A stretch of DNA of 64,000 nucleotides. Source: Siphonodentalium dalli. Its lineage: Eukaryota > Mollusca > Scaphopoda > Gadilida > Siphonodentaliidae. The first letter of the stretch is position 1; the number at the start of each line of letters is the position of its first letter. Below, piece by piece: positions 48,191-58,412 of the stretch. The translations under genes were made by a program, and so were the position numbers. The stretch lies in contig CP136061.1 in the NCBI GenBank assembly GCA_032622095.1, positions 83,058,324 to 83,122,323 on the forward strand. Reading direction: 5' to 3'. The notes under the pieces were generated by a model. The model saw only the letters and a list, made by a program, of their open reading frames with translations. It did no database searches and was not told where the DNA came from.

Positions 48191-48488
48191 ATATAAATAT
48201 GACAGTTAAGAAGATATAATTATTCAAGTTACTTAAGTGGGTCACCATAATTCGGGATTGTGAAATGTGAACGTCCAAAACTACTTAACTTAAAATGATA
48301 TGGAGATGGCCTGGGAGACTGTATATAACTTATATGTGGATATCGGCGAATAGCAATCTTATCAATGATAGTGCATATCCGCTCGCCATCCGCGACGCAA
48401 ACGACACCAAATATGATTTAATTCATGGTATATCATTAGAGAAAAACGTGTATGAATTCGGTGGAAATTGGTGCCAAATAAATTTGTA

Positions 48489-50340
48489 CCATGGCGAGTT
48501 GGTCATAATTTACAATTTCTCCTTGGTCCAACTCTCATTATCTAAAATATGCTTATACATTGTATGGACTGCTTCTAAGCTACATGAGTTCCCATATACT
48601 CAAGCATTGACTTTTCTTCACAACGCTACACATGTAGCTTCTATGTTTATTCATGAGTTTAAATTGATAGAGAGCGTATAGGATAATGATGGATTATAAT
48701 TTGTGGTTGCAAAGAAAAAGAAGGATTTATTTGAGTCCATTAGCTGTGATCATGGAGGGTGGTGGTATGACAATGCGATAAATAGCATACAATATTAATA
48801 GTTTGTGAATTTAGCAGTTTGTGGTTTGCCGTGGTGGGTTAACAAAAAATGTTTCATATATACATTTAACAAAATTAATAGTTCATATATATGTAAGTGC
48901 TTCATTAGCACCATGGCTGCGTTATTGTGGAACACTGTTTTTAAGAGTCCATTTTTGGCTCCTCAAAGTCAGGTGGATGAATGGGAAGCTGGGGTTTGAT
49001 TTCTTCATCCATGTTTATCTGCAGCCCTCTCATTTGTTCGGTAAGTTTGTAGTATATTTTGCCATTCTGAGTCCAGAAGGAATGTAAGGCTCCTGGTTTT
49101 CTGAGGTCTGCAAGTTCTTTCATTATGGATTGCCTCTTGTGTGTTAATCTTCAACGATTAATACCTTTGATTTGGATTTCAACAGTTTATTTGCCGCAAA
49201 GAGAATTTTGTTGGTGTCATATCTTGAAAAGAGCACAATTATATTCACAAAGCTGTATGTGGTTCCATTGTTTCCATTTCCATTTTGTAGTTGAGACCCA
49301 CGGCTTTTTGTTAGAATTTTGTCTGACAGGGGGTGGGATTTGTCAATATCTTCTGGCAGAATTTGAATTCCTAAGAATTTGTCACAGAATTTGATGACTT
49401 CGGTGCTTGGATCGAAGTTTCGCAAGTCCTTTATTCAATTTGGTATTGGGAAATTGAGGAATCGCAGACTGTTTCCCCTGCCATGCTGTTCATATTTCTC
49501 GAACTTTGTTTCCGTACTATTTTCGAGAGCATCCGGTCTTTTTTCCAGTTTTGTATTTCTGACCTTCTCCCTTTATAGTTCATCTTCCAGGTGTCTCATT
49601 TTTTCTTCATGTACTAGCATAGAGTTATTTACAGTTTTTGTGACAGTTTCAGCTAGTGTTTTTACTACCTTGTCGATGGCATTACAAACAGCTTCCTCAA
49701 CCGTGGCTTTTATCTCTTTCCCAAAAGCTGAATATGCAAAACTGGGATCATCAGAGTCTTTCCTCTGTCTCAATTGTCTCAGTTCAAAAGGGGAGATGTC
49801 AGTTCTATTTTTTCGTTTTTTGTCCAGGATTAATTTCTTTTACATTATGGGTTACGCGAATAATATAAAACCATTTATGAACTCAGTTCACATTTTGTAT
49901 TCGTTTAAAACCACACCTCAGGCGGTAAAGTTCTTTAAAAGTTTTGAGCCACATACACAGTGACTATTGGAAAGGAGACCAAGTTTGCCCAGCTTTACCA
50001 CACACATGCCTTATACCTCAAAATATACATTGTCTGATTATGCATATGCATATTTTGAGGTAGGACGTGTATGGTAAGATTAACTAGATAAATGATTCTA
50101 TATTATTCCCATATAGCCTTAATGTAAAAGGTAGGGCAGTATTTGGCTCCAAAATCAGGGTCCGCCCCCCCCCCGTTTTTATTTTATTCTCTGTAAATCA
50201 TTATTGAAAAATAAGTTTGTCCACAATAGACCAATGGAAACATCATTCTCAGTTGACTGTGCATATGGTTACGTTGGGCAGGAATGGGTTAATGCAGAGG
50301 AAACTTGATCTCCTTGTCTTTATTCACCATGTAGGTGACC
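48489..50340. repeat. Large duplicated block, copy B (internally deleted)
   Basis: Starts TACCATGGCGAGTTGGTC, which corresponds to the last codons of the Penelope frame, then repeats its 3' region, the downstream repeat and the ORF1p-like pseudogene. At 49836-49838 it jumps to sequence matching 42364 onward (TTTTACATTATGGGTTACG). The junction has 2-4 bases of shared sequence, consistent with end-joining deletion. Confidence 0.93.
48941..49838 (-). pseudogene. LINE ORF1p-like protein, copy B (N-terminus deleted)
   Basis: Paralogue of 39527-40525 with the first ~34 codons removed by the deletion at 49836. It keeps the shared TAA (49573-49575). Here the middle is better preserved than in copy A: NFDPSTEVIKFCDKFLGI, SHPLSDKILTKSRGSQLQNG and SFVNIIVLFSRYDTNKILFA in one frame, then MKELADLRKPGALHSFW. 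This confirms the L1-type ORF1p assignment. Dead copy. Confidence 0.82.
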
Positions 50341-50575
50341 ATACGCCGATGATCGGCGTAATTACGCCGCTAGTCGGCGTATATACGTAGATCGTCGTCG
50401 GCGTAACTACGCCAATGATCGGCGTATATACGCCGATAGTCGGCGTAATTACGCCGATAATCGGCGTAACTACCCCGAAATCGGCGTATATACGCCGATG
50501 ATCGGCGTAGATAGGCGTATATATTAATACGCCAATCTAGGGTGGATTTTATGTTTGTATGTGGCGGCTCCATGA
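50341..50575. repeat. CGGCGTATATACGCCGAT palindrome array, foldback right terminus
   Basis: About ten near-palindromic units based on CGATNATCGGCGTANATACGC occupy 50343-50535, followed by AATACGCCAATCTAGGG and the terminus GTGGCGGCTCCATGATTCCG. This is the complete right end of the foldback whose left end is at 41361. Unit number clearly varies between copies. Confidence 0.92.
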
Positions 50576-51479
50576 TTCCGTATAAGAGTCAATATCAATT
50601 TTGGTCAAAATTTATGTCCTCGGTGGATGATGAGAGCATAATACAACGTGCGGATCCCAACTATTGTTCCCAGTGTGCATCTCCATCACTGTCATAACAT
50701 GCACACACAAATAAGCGTGATGTTCGGGTATATATGTATGTAATGGGCTCATTAATGGCCAGATTTGACCAAAATGGCCTGTCCCCAGGAAAATTTTACA
50801 GGCTAAAATCGAAATTTCGATATATTAACTACATGCCGCCGAGAAAATCCTCTGGTATATCATTAGTTTAGTTCTTGATATGAACTACTGTCACATATAC
50901 ACCACCCAAGATTGAACTGAACTATGTGAAAATTACTCAGAAACTTTGTACCTCAGCATTTTGTCTCTCATGTAACGAAGTGCTATTTACTTGACATAAT
51001 GACGTATCCCTGATATTTATAATCTCCGTATTTTGTGCTCCGTGACGCTGTGTATGTCACAATATCGGAAACGCATGTCGTCTGAATCAAAAAACAACTT
51101 GCGATAACACAATTATATAATAGGTAGGTTGACCCCCTCGCGTACTTTTCAAAGTCGTCTTTTAAATAACGCATGTTTGTTCGCTATAACATATGTATAA
51201 TTATGTTTCAAATAAATGTTTCCGAAGCCACTGTGGTGTATTTTATACTTCCCTATTTTCGCCATACTGGAGGGAGAACTCATTGAATGCCGTGACCAGA
51301 ATGGTCTGTACATCTCTACTGTAACGTTCTCTGTTGTAACAGGCCAAAACGTTACAGGAGAGACCAATGCTGTAACGAAAGGGGAAGGATGCTGTTTTCA
51401 GAGGCTGTTTGTGCGTGAACACATGCAACACCAAGCTGAAATATCTAGAGGGTGTAACTGGGGTCTTGTTCTTCTTTCA
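50576..51479. other. No recognisable gene
   Basis: A 106-codon frame (51216-51536, plus) begins MFPKPLWCILYFPIFAILEG, which could pass for a signal peptide, and includes STVTFSVVTGQNVTGETN, but no family or splice context supports it. Close to 50582 the sequence AGAGTCAATATCAATTTTGG recurs inverted at 56710. Confidence 0.45.
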
Positions 51480-52600
51480 GATTACAAAATGTGTTTGATT
51501 TGGAAAATATTATCATTTTCGTGCGTCGATGTTTAGAATTTTCGTTACATGAAAGATATGTTTATGTTACATTAAAGATGTTCTTATGTGGTAAGTCGAT
51601 TTTGCATTTCATGTGATTGTTATGAAACCATGATAGCCGAGAGAAAACATCAATTATAACGAGACTGCTACTTTTTATTAGTTATTCCTTCGGTTGCAAC
51701 ATGATTCCGTGTACGATCTAACTCAAATCGAGTGGCCGTTACAGTAAATACAACAATTGTTATCCAGAGGACATGCCTGTGGCATTTAATAATTTTTCTC
51801 TTTTCTTTGCCGCGGAAATATATCACACGATATACATAATATTTAATTGGTTATGTTTGTCTTTCAACTCGAACTATTTTTCTGGTTTGGATAATAGTGA
51901 CCTTTCTAGTGTTAAATTTGGGAAATTAGTGTTACACGAGGGATATATGTATGTTATAGTAAGGATATTGATACGTTGTGGGTTGATTATGCGTTAGGGG
52001 GACGTCTTTTAAACAATATGGCCATGGGGTAAAATGTATTATAATGAGTTCGCTAAGTTATAATAATCACGCGTGCCAATTCCTTCACGATATCATGTAC
52101 GCTCTTCCGAAAGCATGTGTCCGTTACATTAAATACATCCAATGCTATGTGTACGATCTGCCTGAGTTTCCCGATGCCTTGAAGTTTCAAGTGTGCCGGG
52201 AAATATATCACATGATGTGCCAATGATTGAGCAATACTTTATTTATCATTCACCTAGCAATAGTTCTCTGATTTTAAAGCGTTTTCTAGCGTTGAGGTTT
52301 GGCTTTATTGTTACACGAAAGATATTGTTGTTAGGTTAAGTATGTTCGTGTATGTTATGTCGATATTTTGTTTCAGGAAAGGCTTCCGAACTACGACAAT
52401 AGGAAGTAAATATATATTATAATGCTTTTCGTTAGTTATATTAGTCGTTTGTGTTCATTGTGTGCACGATCGAACACAACTTGAGTGGTTGTTACAGAAA
52501 TACAGCCAGTGTTATTGGAAGGACATGTTCTTGTAAAGTGTTACAACATATTGTCCCATATAGTAATGAATTGTGTCACGAACATTGAAAACAGTTAGCG
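51480..52600. repeat. Degenerate ~380-bp tandem repeat, about three units
   Basis: Each unit contains 'GTTACACGAAAGATAT' (51543, 51934, 52311 with variants), 'TTATAATGAGTTCG/ACTG', 'GAGTGGCCGTTACAG'/'GTCCGTTACATTAAATAC' and 'GCCGCGGAAATATATCAC'. Units differ by many changes. It precedes the decayed gene at 52.7 kb. Confidence 0.65.
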
Positions 52601-52666
52601 GAACTATGAGGATTCATCAATTGAAGTCGGTTACACCACTGAACATTTATTTCATATATACTAGCT

Positions 52667-55077
52667 GTGAATGTGACAGTGCACGAGAGTGGTATTGGTA
52701 AGGGTCGTGCATTTAAAACTGCTAATTTTGAAAGCCAGGTGAGCGAGACAGGTGGTAAAGGGGAACAGGATGCAGAAGTTTGTGTTGAAGATAGGGGTGA
52801 ATCAGTAAGAGTTGCGCCTTGCGTTGAAGTTATTTGTGAGAACGTAGTTCCGAATAAGATATAATGTGATTGATGAGAGCGACAAAGTTGCCGAGAATGT
52901 AGTTGTGCAAGTTGCAAAGAAATTCGAAAAGCGTATCGTGGCTCGGAGGAATGTGAAACGGTGTGTAAAGAGAACAAGTGATGTGAGAGGTGAATATGGG
53001 GCACCATCCCTGCAAATATTCGTTTTCCGAGATATCTGCTTGGATCCAAGCAGATATCTGCTCGCATTATGGAGATATCTCTTCGGTTTCAATGAGATAT
53101 CTGCTTGGAATATGGAGATATCTCCTCGGAAATATTTTCAAGGAGATATCACCTTGAAACCGAGGAGATATCTCCATAATGCGAGAAGATATCTGCTTGG
53201 ACCCAAGGAGATATCTCCTTGGATCCAAGCAGATATCTGCTCGCATTATGGAGATATCTGCTTGAAATATGTTCAAGGAGATATTTCCTTGGATCCAAGC
53301 AGATATCTGCTCGTATTATGGAGATATCTGCTTGAAAAATATTTCAAGGAGATATCTCCATATTCCGAGCAGATATCTGCTTGGATGTATTTCGAAAAAA
53401 TGGAAAAAAACGTGTATGTACTGACTACTGTGGAGAAATCATTAATATTTCATGGCCGCGGTTTTCCAAGGAAATATCTCCATAATCCAAGCAGATATCT
53501 GCTTGGAATATTTTCAAGGAAATATCTGCTTGGAATATGGAGATATCTCCTTGGGTCCAAGGAGATATCTCGTTGAAAACTATTTCAAGGAGATATCTCC
53601 ATAATCCGAGCAGATCTCTGCTTGGATTATGGAGATATCTCCTCAGTTTCAAGGAGATATCTCGTTGGAAATATTTCAAGCAGATATCTCGTAGTTGCGA
53701 GGAGATATCTCCTAGGATCCAAGGAGATATCTCCATAATCCAAGCAGATATCTCCTTGGATCCAATGAGATATCTCCATAATGGACCATATTCCAAGCAG
53801 ATATATGCTAGGAATTGCAATTCCAAGGAGATATCTCCTCGAAACCGAGGAGATATCTCCGAATTACGAGGAGGTATCTCCGAAAACGAATATTTGCAGG
53901 TATGGCGCCCCATAGGTGAAGGCATGTATGTGATGGAAGTAGGATTGCAAGGGGTGAAGAGATACGCGAAGAGGTTGAGCAAGGTGGTAGCGTGGTTAAT
54001 GAATGTCGTGAGTCGATCGGTGTGCTGGTAGATGTGGGGATTAAGGGTGAGAAGATGGAGGTTGAGGAACGAGGTAGCGTGGTTAATGAATGTTGTGAGT
54101 CGAGTGGACGTGTGCTGGTAGATGTGGCTGTGAGGGATCGGGATATATGCGAGGAGACATGTGAGGAGATAGTGGCCGAACAAGGTGGTAGCGTGGTTAA
54201 TGAATGTTCTGAGTCGAGTGGTGTGCTGGTAGATGTGGTTGTGGGGAGTCGGGAGATATGTGAGGAGATATATGTGAGGAGATGGAGGCTGAGGAATGTG
54301 GTAGCGTGGTTAATGCATGTTGTGAGTCGAGCGATGTGGTCGTTGAGGCAGATCCAGTGTGTAGCGAGATTAGCGCGTTTGAGTTTGATGTTGCAGCGGA
54401 AGTGGCTGTGGGTGGTGAGGAGATATATATATGAGGAGGTGGAGGTCGAGCAAGGTAGCGTGGTCAGTGAAAGTTGTGAGCAGAGTGGTGTGCGTGTCGA
54501 TGTGACTGTTGTTGATGAGGACATAGCTGATGGAAGCTGGGTTGAACACGATTATTGCAAGAATTATGAGTCGAGCATGCACCAAGGTTCACATGTAGAT
54601 GTTGCCGCGGAAATACGGGGCGAGCAGATATGTAAGAAGACGGTGGTTGAGCAAGGTGGTATATCGTGGTTAATGAATGCGGCGTGCAGAATGCGGGTGT
54701 AGTTTTTGGAGATGGGGAGATATGTGAGGAGATGAAGGTTGAGAAAGGTAGAGGCGTGGTTGTAGAGGTAGGTCCGATGAGTGAGTGTTGTGCGAATGGA
54801 AAGGCAGATAATTACGCACTGGTTGAGTATCAGAAATCCATATACCCTGGTATTGTAGAAGAAATGTCTGAGCGTGAATTGCTTGTTAAATGCATGAAGC
54901 GTGTTGGCGTTAAATATTCTAACTGCTTTTGCTGGCCGAAAAAATGTAATGACTTCTTGGTATAATTATGATGAAGTGATCTCGTTTATTCCAGATCCAC
55001 AACTGATCGAGGGGTGTCATTCACATTTCGCTGTTGTGGAATGTGCGTGGGACTCGGCGATGAGTAAACTGTTTTAA
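52667..55077 (+). pseudogene. Decayed acidic-repeat protein gene interrupted by a foldback
   Basis: GC-richer than its surroundings. Protein-like pieces: TGGKGEQDAEVCVEDRGESV (52756), VAENVVVQVAKKFEKRIVAR (52890), then after the inserted element a repeat with GSVVNECCESSGVLVDV and CEEICEEI-type acidic segments (53982, 54072, 54186, 54449; spacing 90-150 bases). The C-terminal part reads YALVEYQKSIYPGIVEEMSE, LVKCMKRVGVKYSNCFCWPK (to 54965) and, one base out of frame, WYNYDEVISFIPDPQLIEG, ending at TAA 55075-55077. Several frameshifts, some mutually compensating, rule out an intact product. The C-terminus recalls uncharacterised invertebrate proteins, but I cannot name a family. Confidence 0.55.
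52995..53914. mobile_element. 920-bp foldback MITE made of GATATC palindromes
   Basis: Terminal inverted repeats of ~38 bp begin TATGGGGC and share CCTGCAAATATTCGTTTTC. GGTGAA is present directly before (52989-52994) and after (53915-53920) the element, a good target-site duplication. The inside is ~40 variants of AGATATCTGCTTGGATCCAA and GGAGATATCTCC, each an EcoRV-type GATATC palindrome, in both orientations. Because the unit avoids stops, long overlapping frames appear on both strands (e.g. 53425-54183 minus); these are artefacts. It sits inside the coding-like region of the surrounding pseudogene. Confidence 0.95.
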
Positions 55078-55132
55078 AAGTTATCATTACTTCACCTCAC
55101 TAATATATTTTTTTATATGTGAATATAATCAC

Positions 55133-55182
55133 AGGTCCCCAGAACGAAAATTGTGGTCAATTTTTGTTCTGGGGACCTGTGA
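55133..55182. mobile_element. 50-bp hairpin insertion with 8-bp target duplication
   Basis: CACAGGTCCCCAGAACGAAA and TTTTTGTTCTGGGGACCTGTG pair, with a short loop. The flanks carry AATATAAT on both sides (55124-55131 and 55183-55190), an 8-bp direct repeat typical of hAT-type insertion. The core GGTCCCCAGA is shared with the foldback at 15146-15353. Confidence 0.8.
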
Positions 55183-55190
55183 ATATAATG

Positions 55191-56834
55191 AAGGTGGAAT
55201 TCATGCTTGTAATGATGAATTCGAGCAACGTGCATCGGGATAGCTTATCTAACACCAGGAACATGTACTTATATTTATGAAACACGGACATGCACTTGTT
55301 TTAATTTATCTCAACCGAGCACAAAGCTAAACGAGACAGGTATATACGAAAGGGATTCAAATATACAATGTGTGCTAATTTACATGTATCCGGATAATCC
55401 CATAGCATATCCATGTCGTACGTTACTCGAATCTATCACAATAGTTTAACCTACACACAATATTCTTTATCCTTACATATTGTCCAGTACGCGGGCACAT
55501 CTTCACCACATAGTTGTATTATATTTAAACACAAACGAATGTTAGTGTACGTTCATATTATTTCATCTGATAAAGCAAGGGATATAGTGTTCACCCGACT
55601 ATAACCAATGTCTATCGCGTAACGACAATTTATTCACTATGGTATTCAGTTAACAATATTCGTTATACCATATGTGTACTAAATGTGTAAAAAACAGTTG
55701 GGCATTTATTATGAATTGAAATTCCACAAATTGAACCTCGTTTTATATAATAGCCTGTATATATGCTATGCGCCTTTTTTTTGTCAATCGTGTAATCTTT
55801 ACTGTAACGCACATCATATATTGATATAGAAATACGCGTCAGAAAACATCATTAAGTATTTGGGACATGAATTCTCGCCATAATGTTGAATTTACACTGA
55901 TGCCAGTACATGATTATGATACCTATATGTATACAAATGACATTTCGCATATGACTGTGTCAGTTGTGTAACGTTCTGGTCCCTACTGTAACAAAGCCTA
56001 TTCCAACATCGTATACCAAACGTCCGATATCCTGATTGTGTAGTTCGTCGCTGTATTATTTTTATGAATAACAGGTTTTATCATCTTGTTAGCATATTTC
56101 GTAACTCTGGATTTCGACATGACTTTTATACAGAAATTTATCAGATATTGTCCACCCCGTAGCAAATATGTGTATTTCGTGTTGCGCTGAAGTCCGTCGT
56201 GTAACACATTTTATTTTGTCATCTATAAATGAAACGTTATATATTTCAATTCCAGTTTTGTTCAATATTTGGTGGACAAGGAGTGTCCAATTCAATATTA
56301 TGTTAGAAAGTGTGTGACATTTGATTATCTTTATTTAATAAAGTTTAATGTTGTGTTGAAATTAAATTTTTCTGAGAAAAATGTGTTCCATTGCGGCCCC
56401 CATTGAAAACAAGCTATACAAAGGGTAAATGTTTTCTCCATATATGCATTACCGGTCAATACTCAATTCGGATCAAAAAGTACTCCTATATCTCTATTCT
56501 GAAAAATGATATACCAGATGATAATACTGTTACAGAAGAGACATAATTTCCAGACATCCATCATTCATAGCATCATAAAATATCAGTGCTGGATGTTTAA
56601 GCTCGAACTTCAGTCGTTTCTTCCAGTTCAATAGCTATATATCTCGAAATGATAACAACTTTCCCCATTATCGGAACTAAAAAAATGCCATGTGGCATAT
56701 CTGTAATTTTGACCAAAATTGATATTGACTCATAAACTTCATCACTTTATCGTTTAAAAATACAATTCTACAGCTGTTCCGCAGAATTGATTTCGACAGT
56801 TTTAGGGTAGGTCAATCGTCGACCGAATAATGAA
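55191..56834. other. No recognisable gene
   Basis: AT-rich with short frames only. Repeated TGTAACG/CGTTACA words (55790-56230) weakly echo the 51.5-52.6 kb repeats in inverse orientation. Nothing more can be supported. Confidence 0.45.
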
Positions 56835-57214
56835 ACTTTAGTTTTCCGGACAGTGGCGGTGTTAATATATTTGGTTAGGGATAACATGGGCCCTGCTGTA
56901 CGTACTCTACATGTATTCCTCGAGATATCTGCCGTCACACGCACTTTCGAATTCTGTTCAGCAGATTGTCTTTCTGTTTAGCATTCTTCCGCAGATTGTC
57001 ATGTCTCAAATGTCGACATGCAATTCCGGCGTAACGTGGCCTTCTCGAAAATATAATTTTGTTCATGCATAATATGAAGAAATGAATAGGCCTACTTCAT
57101 TCTGAGTCAATATCACGGTGTTGGACACAATGTGAATAAAACGCCCAACAAGATTACCTATTAATTAGTACCAAATATTTTCTGATGCCAATATTTTAAT
57201 GACTCTTAATACGC
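56835..57214. repeat. Second copy of the block upstream of the zinc-finger array
   Basis: Matches 42888-43263 nearly base for base. Here it is not followed by any zinc fingers. It contains a small insertion (GAATAGGCCTACTT instead of GAATACTT near 57085). Confidence 0.95.
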
Positions 57215-57547
57215 TTGGCTAGCAATGTTTGTCTAGCAAAAGTAACCGGTAATCGGTAATGCCAATAAGGAGTTCGTCCCAACAGCGCACCAAGACGAAT
57301 CGGTAATGACCTTTGCTTTTCTATTAGTTGTGACTACGGCTGCTTTGAATATTGTTTGTTTTACATTAAAGTTTTTTTTCAAGTATAAGTACCCTACTAA
57401 TAACCATCTATTTTAAGGTTTTTATATTAGAAACGCATGATCAAACCGAGTATCACTTTGCGATGTGTGTCTCAGACGTGACGCCACAAGGATCACCGAC
57501 CAGCAGTCACCAAACACCAACAAAACAAAAAAAACAATGCCATTTTC

Positions 57548-58374
57548 TATGGGAGGCCCTTTTCACATTTATTATTTATTTGCGCTTAGGCCCAAATATT
57601 TGTACTTAAAGGTGGATTATCTCTTTGTAAACATGTATTATATAGTTACCGGGTTATAAAATATTAGATCTGAATCGAAGACTACTGTCCGGAAATGCTT
57701 CTATCAATTAATATTAATTTTATTTCGAATATTTTCTGGTCTAAAAAGGTGTGTTTGTTCAGCTAACGAACAATATTGGTTACTGTTAACAGAGACCAGA
57801 AATTATATTGTGCAATTTTGTCACAAATAAACGTTAATTATACTCATTATCGCTTATATCTGTGGAACTAAACAGTACAAACAACCAATCTGTGACATTT
57901 GACATTCGTTGCGTAGCCGTAGGAACAGCCCAGTGCTCTATATCGCAATACGGTCTCATCCGAATGGTCGGTTCTAAAAATAGTAACATAAATGGGCCCG
58001 ATTTAATATTCGAAGTTAAATCAATATTAATTGATAGAAGCTTTTCCGGACATAGGTCTTCAGTTCATATCTATTATTTTATACCCACGCAACTATTTAA
58101 AATTTGTTATTTAAAGAGATAATCCATCTTTAAGTGTGAATCATTTGCGCTTAAGCGCAAATCATTTTAAGCGCAAATCATTTACACTTATTTGCGCTAA
58201 TATGTGTGTATTAATTTATTTGCGCTTAAGTGCAAGTGATTAGCGCAAATTTAAATGATTTGCTCTTAAGCGCAAATGATTTACGCTTAAGCATGAATAT
58301 TTGCGCTTAAGCGCAAATGATAGAGGTTATTATCAAGCATAAATAAATAATAAATGTGAAAAGGGCCTCCCATA
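57548..58374. mobile_element. TATGGGAGG MITE with another MITE inside it
   Basis: Termini TATGGGAGGCCCTTTTCACA and TGTGAAAAGGGCCTCCCATA are perfect inverted repeats, followed by ATTTATTATTTATT on the left and AATAAATAATAAAT on the right. The right interior consists of TTGCGCTTAAGCGCAAATGA palindromes. The left interior is interrupted after ~57 bases by the 530-bp MITE. Confidence 0.95.
57605..58134. mobile_element. 530-bp MITE, copy 3 (nested)
   Basis: Starts CTTAAAGGTGGATTATCTCT and ends AGAGATAATCCATCTTTAAG, with the same interior as the copies at 6913 and 26113. Left flank TGTA and right flank TGTG could be a partly changed target duplication. It is younger than the host MITE at 57548-58374. 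Confidence 0.92.
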
Positions 58375-58412
58375 ATTTTCAGGGCCACTTAATTAGTCTT
58401 TTCTAATAGTCT

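Noticed and set aside
53029-53890. CRISPR-like regular palindromic repeats
   Set aside because: Units are irregular, in both orientations, without unique spacers or cas genes, in eukaryotic DNA, and bounded by TIRs.
52866-54183. Long overlapping open frames on both strands (up to ~250 codons)
   Set aside because: They follow from the stop-poor GATATC palindrome units of the foldback; the same peptide pattern appears on both strands, so they are not genes.
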